Origin: a virus
DNA length: 54,125 bases
Strand: one strand, 5' to 3'
IMG/VR virus record: IMGVR_UViG_3300020473_000037
Span: 1-54,125 of that record
Positions 6,298-10,676 of the stretch are shown here, one piece after another (positions within the stretch are counted from its first letter, which is position 1; each line of letters opens with the position of its first letter). A program made the position numbers and the translations under genes. The notes under the pieces are model-generated. The model saw only the letters and a list, made by a program, of their open reading frames with translations, was not told the origin of the DNA and did not search any database.

Positions 6298-6471
6298 ATC
6301 TCGACTAGATACATATATACTATTATGCTTAATGAATCTCGACTAGATTATGTGCATATTATCAGTTATCAAAATCTCGACTAGATTAGCATAACGTCAT
6401 AATACACTTGACATCTCGACTAGATTCATGTATAATAAGCATATATCATCAAACATCAATCTCGACTAGAC
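6298..6471 (+). repeat. Five direct repeats of ATCTCGACTAGAT
   Basis: Copies at 6298-6310, 6336-6348, 6374-6386, 6413-6425 and 6459-6471 are identical except for the last base of the fifth (C). Start-to-start distances are 38, 38, 39 and 46. Each copy is an imperfect palindrome (ATCT...AGAT arms), so it suits a dimeric DNA-binding protein. Copy 4 exactly fills the spacer of the promoter at 6408-6436, and copy 5 ends 2 bases before the ATG at 6474. Repressor operator and replication iteron are the two main readings. Confidence 0.85.
6408..6436 (+). promoter_or_regulatory. Perfect sigma-70 promoter TTGACA-17-TATAAT
   Basis: TTGACA (6408-6413) and TATAAT (6431-6436) are separated by 17 bases. 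Iteron 4 (6413-6425) shares the last A of the -35 and occupies the spacer, so a protein on that iteron should block RNA polymerase. The ATG at 6474 is 43 bases after the start of the -10. Confidence 0.8.
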
Positions 6472-6473
6472 AC

Positions 6474-6638
6474 ATGGGCGACTACGATGCAACGCAGGTA
6501 TGGGATTACGAGATGTCATCACATGATTATCTCGATGAATCATACACATACAGGCAAGAAGACACATGGGACTTAGATGATGATTACGGGCGAGACAGTA
6601 CAGACTGGCAGCAAATGGCATATATCCATTTTGCCTGA
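6474..6638 (+). CDS. Very acidic 54-residue protein
   Basis: ATG 6474 directly follows iteron 5; the upstream in-frame TTG at 6408 is the -35 hexamer and not a start. The 54 residues contain 12 Asp and 3 Glu against 2 Arg and no Lys, with many Tyr and Trp (VWDYEMSSHDYLDES, TWDLDDDYGRD). That composition resembles DNA-mimic or polymerase-binding phage proteins, but no homology is recognised. The perfect consensus promoter suggests strong, immediate expression unless repressed through the iterons. Confidence 0.65.
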   Translation: MGDYDATQVWDYEMSSHDYLDESYTYRQEDTWDLDDDYGRDSTDWQQMAYIHFA

Positions 6639-6737
6639 GAACTTGTACGAGTATCCCATTATACCATAGTTCGTCACACTTTCGGCAAGATCGTGGGATA
6701 ATATTAGAAGTGGCACAAGGTCATATATTTTATTATA

Positions 6738-6763
6738 TTCTCAATAAAATCCGTTATTGAGAA
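6738..6763. repeat. Perfect inverted repeat TTCTCAATAA / TTATTGAGAA
   Basis: Arms at 6738-6747 and 6754-6763 form a 10-base-pair stem over AATCCG. No T-run follows. The same word occurs in the control region near 6027-6100 and in the attenuator-like element at 7190-7218, so it is a dispersed local motif as well as a hairpin. Confidence 0.6.
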
Positions 6764-6799
6764 ACCCAGCCGTAATTTTGAAAAAACTCAGCCGCCCGT

Positions 6800-6826
6800 G
6801 GACAGTCAACAAACTGTCCATTTTTT
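6800..6826 (+). terminator. Rho-independent terminator
   Basis: GGACAGT (6800-6806) pairs perfectly with ACTGTCC (6813-6819) over CAACAA and is followed by ATTTTTT. The 3' arm is also the promoter box (6814-6821) of the next cassette. Confidence 0.85.
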
Positions 6827-6862
6827 ATGCAAATGGATCGGAAATCGTGTATATTAGGAAAG
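6813..6862 (+). promoter_or_regulatory. Cassette promoter (box 6814-6821, -10 6850-6855)
   Basis: The box CTGTCCAT starts 36 bases before TATATT, which is followed by four bases and AAGTAAAC. The ATG (6881) is 31 bases after the start of the -10. The box doubles as the 3' arm of the upstream terminator. Confidence 0.65.
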
Positions 6863-6880
6863 TAAACAAACATTTCCAAA

Positions 6881-7042
6881 ATGACTCAAGATCTTTATGA
6901 TTACAGTCTGACTTCGGATGAGGACTGCGTTCTACTGGATATGATTACATTTTTCAACGACTGCGGGTTACCCGATCAGATCGACTCCAAAGCGTTCGAT
7001 TCTCTATGTAACAAATTTTACAGTGGGGTTCCAAGAAAGTAA
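6881..7042 (+). CDS. Small FFND-family hypothetical protein (53 aa)
   Basis: Paralogue of the 3052 product: CVLLDMITFFNDCGLPDQ and FDSLCNKF align with SVLVEMVQFFNDMGWINEE and YDSLVEKI. This copy has GC-richer codons, matching the local shift in base composition. The function is unknown. Its stop overlaps the next ATG (TAATG at 7040-7044). Confidence 0.7.
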   Translation: MTQDLYDYSLTSDEDCVLLDMITFFNDCGLPDQIDSKAFDSLCNKFYSGVPRK

Positions 7043-7176
7043 TGAACAAATCATTTGAAGAAGACCAAGATTATACATTCTTGGTCACGGTCACGGCAAA
7101 TGACCTTGAGGAGGCAGAAAACCAAGTGCCCTTTGATTCCATTCTGTATGCTGTAAACGGCGACACCCGATTTTAG
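7042..7176 (+). CDS. Small acidic hypothetical protein (44 aa)
   Basis: The 44 residues have a strand YTFLVTVTANDLEEAENQV like the beta-alpha start of the 1528 product (VYFTVAVEAENEEQAKELA), so a distant relation is possible. The frame is coupled by TAATG to the FFND protein. It is followed by the overlapping hairpins at 7182-7218. Confidence 0.55.
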   Translation: MNKSFEEDQDYTFLVTVTANDLEEAENQVPFDSILYAVNGDTRF

Positions 7177-7181
7177 ACTAA

Positions 7182-7218
7182 ATGCCCTAATTCTCAATAG
7201 GGCATTTTTATTGAGAAT
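7182..7218 (+). terminator. Terminator overlapped by an alternative hairpin
   Basis: ATGCCCTA (7182-7189) pairs with TAGGGCAT (7198-7205), followed by TTTT: a terminator. ATTCTCAATA (7190-7199) pairs perfectly with TATTGAGAAT (7209-7218). The two stems share bases 7198-7199, and the second stem's 5' arm occupies the first stem's loop. The full stems are therefore mutually exclusive, as in attenuators. Confidence 0.65.
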
Positions 7219-7241
7219 CGGTCAGCCGTAAATCAGTTGAG

Positions 7242-7296
7242 AAACTGGCACACATAATCCCCATTCGTGGTGATGATCCTCTATATTAAGAGAGTA
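7242..7296 (+). promoter_or_regulatory. Cassette promoter (box 7245-7252, -10 7282-7287)
   Basis: The box CTGGCACA starts exactly 37 bases before TATATT, with four bases and GAGTACAC after it. The ATG (7313) is 31 bases from the -10. There is no T-run hairpin between box and -10 here. Confidence 0.75.
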
Positions 7297-7312
7297 CACA
7301 TGCAAAAGTCTT

Positions 7313-7564
7313 ATGAACGGTTGGAAAGATTATGAAACTTGGAATGTGTCTCTCTGGATTCAGAACACTGAGTGCCTTTACAGACTTGCCCTAGAGTGTG
7401 CAGGATTCCAAGAATTCAAAAACGTTATGAAAAATGACGTTGGTTCGTTCGTTACTGATGACGGGGTTGCGTGGGATGATGCTGATTACTGCGAAGTCCA
7501 GTCTATGTTCAACGAAATGAAAGCAACAACCGACTTGGATTATTGGAAACATGCCCTAGCGTAA
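7313..7564 (+). CDS. YETWNVSLWI-type conserved phage protein (83 aa)
   Basis: The start WKDYETWNVSLWIQNTECLY is a signature I remember from a widespread family of small phage proteins with no assigned function (an aromatic N-terminal helix followed by an acidic domain). Here an acidic D-rich centre (DDGVAWDDADYCEV) follows. The leader ends in GTCTT-ATG like the 504 and 9138 genes. It is monocistronic, between its own promoter and a strong terminator. Confidence 0.8.
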   Translation: MNGWKDYETWNVSLWIQNTECLYRLALECAGFQEFKNVMKNDVGSFVTDDGVAWDDADYCEVQSMFNEMKATTDLDYWKHALA

Positions 7565-7595
7565 AGCAGGGCAGCCGTAAATCAATTCAAAAACT

Positions 7596-7627
7596 GGCAC
7601 AAGATCGCTTGATTTTGTGCCTTTTTT
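7596..7627 (+). terminator. Rho-independent terminator
   Basis: GGCACAAGAT (7596-7605) pairs with ATTTTGTGCC (7612-7621) with one G-T pair, followed by six T. It begins inside a CTGGCACA word (7594-7601). No good -10 lies 37 bases after that word, so this copy seems to be a terminator only. Confidence 0.8.
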
Positions 7628-7643
7628 ATGCGATCATAATAAT

Positions 7644-7838
7644 ATGTTCAATCCTAATACAACTTTCAATCCAGCATTTCCTTATGCTGTCGTGTGTGCA
7701 TCCGCACCACATGAAAACACAGTTTTCAAAACTTTAGATGAGTGTTGGGGTTTATGCCTCGATCTCTCTGAAGAATATGGTCACTCTGAAGTATGGTACG
7801 GCAAATGCCTAATGGGTGAGTACCGTAACGGACAGTGA
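7644..7838 (+). CDS. Small hypothetical protein (64 aa)
   Basis: I chose ATG 7644 over an in-frame GTG at 7617 because that GTG lies inside the terminator stem. The product has an alternating strand FPYAVVCASAPHENT and a helix (FKTLDECWGLCLDLSEEYG) with several Cys, without a clear metal-binding spacing. The function is unknown. A terminator at 7854-7876 follows. Confidence 0.6.
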   Translation: MFNPNTTFNPAFPYAVVCASAPHENTVFKTLDECWGLCLDLSEEYGHSEVWYGKCLMGEYRNGQ

Positions 7839-7840
7839 AC

Positions 7841-7895
7841 AAACTGGCACACTAAAACCCCATTAGGGGTTTTTTTCATGTATATTAAAAGAGTA
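7841..7895 (+). promoter_or_regulatory. Cassette promoter (box 7844-7851, -10 7881-7886)
   Basis: The box CTGGCACA starts exactly 37 bases before TATATT. Four A and GAGTACC follow. The ATG of the 7912 gene is 31 bases after the -10. A terminator hairpin (7854-7873) fills the space between box and -10. Confidence 0.75.
7854..7876 (+). terminator. Rho-independent terminator
   Basis: AAAACCCC (7854-7861) pairs with GGGGTTTT (7866-7873) over ATTA, followed by more T. The stem is A/T-flanked on both sides and could work in both directions. Confidence 0.85.
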
Positions 7896-7911
7896 CCAAA
7901 GGATTTTTCAA

Positions 7912-8091
7912 ATGAGCGTTTTACATCATGAGTCACTCTATGAAACCTGCATGGACGAATCCTACGAAGAGTACATGCGTATCAGTGGTTTATCAGGTGA
8001 CCAAATGAGTGAGTGGATACATATTAATCCATTCGTTCTTGAAAGAATAGAGGACATGGCATATAAAAAGTTTCAAGACATGTGCCAGTAA
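7912..8091 (+). CDS. Small acidic hypothetical protein (59 aa)
   Basis: The protein is methionine-rich and acidic (MSVLHHESLYETCMDESYEEYM...), with two predicted helices. No family is recognised. It is a single-gene unit with the full cassette promoter in front, and its stop lies 6 bases before the box of the next promoter. Confidence 0.6.
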   Translation: MSVLHHESLYETCMDESYEEYMRISGLSGDQMSEWIHINPFVLERIEDMAYKKFQDMCQ

Positions 8092-8093
8092 AC

Positions 8094-8148
8094 AAACTTA
8101 CACAGCATCCTACCACGGGATGCTTTTTTCATGTATATTAAAAGAGTC
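8094..8148 (+). promoter_or_regulatory. Cassette promoter (box 8097-8104, -10 8134-8139)
   Basis: CTTACACA, a one-base variant of the box, starts exactly 37 bases before TATATT. Four bases and GAGTC follow. The ATG at 8164 is 30 bases after the -10. Confidence 0.7.
8105..8129 (+). terminator. Rho-independent terminator
   Basis: GCATCC (8105-8110) pairs with GGATGC (8118-8123), followed by six T. It has a different stem sequence from its neighbours but the same place inside the cassette. Confidence 0.85.
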
Positions 8149-8163
8149 AAACGAATTTCTTCT

Positions 8164-8289
8164 ATGATTGACCCACGTTTTGAAGATGAAGCACTTTCAG
8201 CACTGATGGAAGAGGCATATTGTGAAACCACCGAAGAAACCAAATTTGATGTTGAAAAATACATTGAAGATTCTGACTTCGACTGGTAA
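8164..8289 (+). CDS. Small acidic hypothetical protein (41 aa)
   Basis: The 41 residues are strongly acidic (MIDPRFEDEALSALMEEAY... ending DSDFDW). Such tiny acidic proteins are common early cyanophage orphans. The frame is supported by the promoter spacing and the following tightly packed genes at 8293 and 8433. Confidence 0.55.
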   Translation: MIDPRFEDEALSALMEEAYCETTEETKFDVEKYIEDSDFDW

Positions 8290-8292
8290 GCA

Positions 8293-8430
8293 ATGCAACC
8301 CATTACTGCAATTACCATTTTTCTAATATGCGTCATTTTTATGGGCATAGCAGAGAATGACACTTCCTACCGACCCCTGAATCCTGGTAGTGAAAAAACC
8401 CTTCGTATCCTTTTCAACAATCCTGAATGA
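8293..8430 (+). CDS. One-pass membrane peptide (45 aa)
   Basis: An N-terminal hydrophobic helix (ITAITIFLICVIFMGIA) is followed by a polar tail with PLNPGSEKTLRIL. It could be a membrane anchor or an uncleaved signal. There is no lipobox at the right position. It begins 4 bases after the previous stop. Confidence 0.5.
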   Translation: MQPITAITIFLICVIFMGIAENDTSYRPLNPGSEKTLRILFNNPE

Positions 8431-8432
8431 CT

Positions 8433-8570
8433 ATGAACACTACTGTCATGTATTCTTTCCCTGATGACCTAAAATATAGGTACATGAGTTTTGCCACTTA
8501 TGCTCAGGCATTGAAAATCATTGAACTTTTCAATACTATTGACGTTAAGGCACAAATTAAGACCAGTTGA
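8433..8570 (+). CDS. Small hypothetical protein (45 aa)
   Basis: The reading MYSFPDDLKYRYMSFATYAQALKIIELF suggests a short strand and an amphipathic helix. The function is unknown. It is the last gene of the 8164-8570 unit. Its stop codon lies inside the stem of the terminator at 8563-8586. Confidence 0.55.
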   Translation: MNTTVMYSFPDDLKYRYMSFATYAQALKIIELFNTIDVKAQIKTS

Positions 8571-8586
8571 CAAACTGGACTTTTTT
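8563..8586 (+). terminator. Rho-independent terminator
   Basis: CCAGTT (8563-8568) pairs with AACTGG (8573-8578) over GACA, followed by AC and six T. It is the first of two tandem terminators. Confidence 0.8.
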
Positions 8587-8594
8587 GTTTCAGT

Positions 8595-8650
8595 TCGTAA
8601 CAAAAACCCCTTTTAGGGGTTTTTTTATTGGTATTATATGGGAGTAAACG
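8595..8650 (+). promoter_or_regulatory. Cassette promoter (degenerate box 8595-8602, -10 8632-8637)
   Basis: An extended -10, TGgTATTAT, is followed by four bases and GAGTAAAC. At the exact 37-base distance stands TCGTAACA, which keeps only the GTxACA core of the box. The ATG at 8666 is 34 bases after the -10. Confidence 0.6.
8602..8626 (+). terminator. Second, bidirectional terminator
   Basis: AAAAACCCC (8602-8610) pairs with GGGGTTTTT (8616-8624), followed by further T. It lies between the degenerate box and the -10 of the next cassette. Confidence 0.85.
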
Positions 8651-8665
8651 CAACCAAGCGAATTT

Positions 8666-9067
8666 ATGCCCGTTAAGTCAACTGCCTCTACTCCTGCAAA
8701 GTCTACAACACCTCGCAAGCGTAGAACCCGTAAGACTTCAACAAAACCAGTCCTTAAAAAGACTACAGTAGAATCAAAAGCATTTGATCTTACTGAAACT
8801 GAATTAAAAACAGTTGAGAAAATGATCGTTGCTTCAACTCCCAAAAAGAAAGCAACACCAAAGGCAAAGGTCACCAGAGCAAAAAAACTCAAAAGACCTG
8901 CTAAAACCGTCCTCACTCTGAATCACTATAAAAGAGATTTTGAGTCAAGAATGAAAATTCACAATTATGAGGTTGATGCCCTAATTCGTGATTTTCTTAA
9001 AGGTTGGGAGCAAATCAAACCTTACCACGCTCAAATGGTAAAACAGATTAAAACAATCACTTTTTAA
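8666..9067 (+). CDS. Lysine-rich histone-tail-like protein (133 aa)
   Basis: Residues 1-34 (STASTPAKSTTPRKRRTRKT...) and about 57-82 (STPKKKATPKAKVTRAKK...) are low-complexity K/R/P/T/A sequence like histone H1 tails, separated by an acidic helix (FDLTETELKTVEKMI). The C-terminal 50 residues look folded and helical (NHYKRDFESRMKIHNYEVDALIRDFLKGW). It probably binds DNA or RNA, but this is inference from composition. It stands alone between a promoter and a terminator, in contrast to its acidic neighbours. Confidence 0.75.
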   Translation: MPVKSTASTPAKSTTPRKRRTRKTSTKPVLKKTTVESKAFDLTETELKTVEKMIVASTPKKKATPKAKVTRAKKLKRPAKTVLTLNHYKRDFESRMKIHNYEVDALIRDFLKGWEQIKPYHAQMVKQIKTITF

Positions 9068-9120
9068 ACTGTCACATCACCCCCTTTACAGGGGGTTTTT
9101 TATTGGTACAATTAAGGAGT
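9066..9120 (+). promoter_or_regulatory. Cassette promoter (box 9069-9076, -10 9107-9112)
   Basis: The box CTGTCACA starts 38 bases before TACAAT in an extended TGg context. Four bases and GAGTA follow. The ATG at 9138 is 31 bases after the -10. Confidence 0.7.
9080..9101 (+). terminator. Rho-independent terminator
   Basis: CCCCC (9080-9084) pairs with GGGGG (9091-9095) over TTTACA, followed by six T. It ends the 8666 transcript inside the next cassette. Confidence 0.85.
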
Positions 9121-9137
9121 ATTCAACCAAAGGTCTT

Positions 9138-9497
9138 ATGAGAAAAATTGAACAGCAAATGAACTCCGCAATCCGCAACAAGCGTGATTGGACTTCTGGC
9201 AACACTTCTGTTCAAATCGAAGACAACGGCGACGCACTGGTTTACCTACACGGAAACTACATTGCAAAAGTCTCTGACCATTTTGTTGACTTGCATGACG
9301 GCGGGTGGCAGTCCGTGACAACCAAATCCAGACTAAACGCAATCTGTTATGAGTTTGGATCAACCCCAAGGACAGGCATTTTTCAGAAAAATTGGCAGTG
9401 GTTCGTTACCCTATTTGACGGAACTACTCAACCGTTTTTCTCAGGCATCCAACTTAACGAAGCGGGACGCAAAGTCAGTCCTCCACTGTTCGGTTAA
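9138..9497 (+). CDS. Conserved phage hypothetical protein (119 aa)
   Basis: The signature GNTSVQIEDNGDALVYLHGN, a DGGWQSVTTKSRLNAI stretch and FQKNWQWFVTLFDG are all familiar from small proteins of diverse tailed phages, including cyanophages; the function is unknown. The pattern is a compact alpha/beta domain. The gene is GC-richer than the late genes (27 G/C in the row 9361-9420). It is monocistronic with its own cassette promoter and terminator. Confidence 0.85.
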   Translation: MRKIEQQMNSAIRNKRDWTSGNTSVQIEDNGDALVYLHGNYIAKVSDHFVDLHDGGWQSVTTKSRLNAICYEFGSTPRTGIFQKNWQWFVTLFDGTTQPFFSGIQLNEAGRKVSPPLFG

Positions 9498-9498
9498 G

Positions 9499-9553
9499 AA
9501 ACTGTCACACCAAACCCCCATTGGGGTTTTTTTATTGGTATTATTAAAGAGTG
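9499..9553 (+). promoter_or_regulatory. Cassette promoter with long leader (box 9502-9509, -10 9539-9544)
   Basis: The box CTGTCACA starts exactly 37 bases before TATTAT (TGg extension). Four bases and GAGTG follow. The next gene starts 145 bases after the -10, unlike the usual 30-34, leaving a leader of about 130 bases. Confidence 0.75.
9512..9533 (+). terminator. Rho-independent terminator
   Basis: AAACCCC (from 9512) pairs with GGGGTTT (9523-9529) and runs into seven T. It ends the 9138 transcript. Confidence 0.85.
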
Positions 9554-9683
9554 GAAGAAAGAGGGTTTGGTGAATGCCCTGTTCGACCTTTCTTCCACAG
9601 TAGCAGGATTTCGGGGAGAGGCGTAATGTGCCCCACGGGTCGCCACCGTTAAAAGACATCCAACGTTATTTTCCATCAACAGC
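9551..9683 (+). ncRNA. Structured 5' leader of the nucleotidyltransferase gene
   Basis: GTGGAAGAAAG (9551-9561) pairs perfectly with CTTTCTTCCAC (9588-9598), an 11-base-pair stem at the very start of the transcript. Further on GGGG (9613-9616) can pair with CCCC (9631-9634) while GGCG (9620-9623) can pair with CGCC (9641-9644); the two are interleaved, so a pseudoknot is possible. ACGG (9635-9638)/CCGT (9646-9649) is an alternative. AGAGGCG at 9617-9623 is shared with the leader at 260-266. No known riboswitch consensus was recognised, and no Shine-Dalgarno sequence is seen before the ATG. Confidence 0.5.
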
Positions 9684-10583
9684 ATGACAAAAAACATTCA
9701 CATTGAACACCCAGAAGACAGCATCTTGACAGGTTCCCTTCACTGTTTGGATGCTTTTTTAAGTGCCTTTTTTCTATCCGTGAAATGGGATGGAGCACCT
9801 GCCATAGTGTGGGGAACCAATCCTGCCACGGGCAATTTCTTTGTAGGCACAAAATCAGTTTTCAATAAGCGTAAAATCAGAATATGTGAAACACCTGAAC
9901 AGATCAGCGAATGGTATGGTGGCACAGAACTTGAAATCATTTTGGGATCGTGCTTATGCAACATACCCCATACTGACCGAATTTATCAGGGTGACTTTAT
10001 CGGGTTTGGTGGTGAGACCGAATACACCCCAAATACCATAACCTATGAATTTGATTCACCCGTAGCGGAAGAAATCATAATTGCACCCCATACCAGATAT
10101 TATGCTGAGTTTGATTTGCGTGATGCGGTCAGTTCACCTGTCACCGATTGGTCAGACTTCCCTGCCACCAATCCCGACGGATCATATTTTGTGAAGTGGG
10201 TCGGTGCGGATGCCGTGGGAGATTTTGAACCACTAAGGGATAAAATCCAATTTGCCAGACAGATGGCACAGTTGGTAAAATTTGAGGATAAGAAGGGGGC
10301 GGCACAGTTAAAGAAAGATCTAAACGCTTTCATCCGTGACGGTGATGAGATCATCCCCGAACTGTTCGCAAATTATCAGTTGGTCAGACTGTGGAAGTTG
10401 GTTGCCAGCATAAAGGAAGATGCCATGCGTCTAATTGAAATTGATTCTGAGGTTGGGGCGTTTATCGGTGATGATGAAATAGACTGTGAAGGATATGTCA
10501 TGCATGGCAATTGCTGGTCTTATAAATTGGTAGACCGTGCGGAATTCTCACACGCTAATTTCAATATGGGGGTGGGTGCTTAG
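9684..10583 (+). CDS. KxDG nucleotidyltransferase of DNA/RNA ligase type (299 aa)
   Basis: VKWDGAPAIVWG places K34-W-D-G37 as motif I of the covalent nucleotidyltransferases (ligases and capping enzymes). GDFIGFGG near residue 103 would be motif III. EGYVMHG near 269 is motif IV and SYKLVDR near 279 is motif V with its lysine. This is the whole adenylation domain order in 299 residues, without a recognisable OB-fold or DNA-binding extension. It may adenylate or seal nucleic acid ends; the substrate is unknown. A similar family is known to me from cyanophages as a hypothetical protein. It is expressed alone from a cassette promoter through a structured leader and closed by a terminator at 10600-10637. 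Confidence 0.75.
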   Translation: MTKNIHIEHPEDSILTGSLHCLDAFLSAFFLSVKWDGAPAIVWGTNPATGNFFVGTKSVFNKRKIRICETPEQISEWYGGTELEIILGSCLCNIPHTDRIYQGDFIGFGGETEYTPNTITYEFDSPVAEEIIIAPHTRYYAEFDLRDAVSSPVTDWSDFPATNPDGSYFVKWVGADAVGDFEPLRDKIQFARQMAQLVKFEDKKGAAQLKKDLNAFIRDGDEIIPELFANYQLVRLWKLVASIKEDAMRLIEIDSEVGAFIGDDEIDCEGYVMHGNCWSYKLVDRAEFSHANFNMGVGA

Positions 10584-10599
10584 GCACTCATCCGTTAGG

Positions 10600-10637
10600 G
10601 GCATTCGTTCGTGATCGGGCAGTGATGCCGTTTTTTT
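10600..10637 (+). terminator. Probable rho-independent terminator
   Basis: GGCAT (10600-10604) pairs with ATGCC (10625-10629) over a 20-base loop that can pair further inside, followed by G and seven T. Confidence 0.6.
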
Positions 10638-10676
10638 ATGGTCCTTATATTAATTCCGATGGATCCCCTAAGCTAT

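Larger units (their letters stand above)
5940..6473. other. Gene-poor control region of 534 bases
   Basis: No convincing gene is seen. The region holds an orphan perfect late box (5997-6004). A cluster of TTCTCAATA-type words follows (about 6025-6103), with small palindromes such as TATTGA-tac-TCAATA. There is a possible hairpin (ACTTG..GAGCG..CGCTC..CAAGT, about 6190-6235). Then come five iterons (6298-6471) and a perfect sigma-70 promoter (6408-6436). A minus-strand frame of 69 codons covers 6105-6314 but is doubtful, because iteron 1 lies in its first codons. The AT-rich repeats and iterons would fit an operator array or a replication origin. Confidence 0.7.

Noticed and set aside
6105-6314. 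Minus-strand 69-codon gene
   Set aside because: It has no ribosome site, an iteron lies in its first codons and no other minus-strand gene is convincing. I kept it only as a possibility within the control-region entry.
6298-6471. CRISPR array (short repeats at regular spacing)
   Set aside because: The repeats are only 13 bases with 25-33-base spacers that are AT-rich and contain promoter words; no leader or cas gene is present. An operator or iteron array explains them better.
7594-7640. An eleventh full promoter cassette
   Set aside because: CTGGCACA is present, but no -10 lies 36-39 bases downstream and no GAGTA word follows; here the word is part of the terminator stem.
8590-8916. Minus-strand hydrophobic frame opposite the lysine-rich protein
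   Set aside because: Lys codons (AAA/AAG) read in reverse give Phe/Leu, so a hydrophobic shadow is expected; no independent signals.
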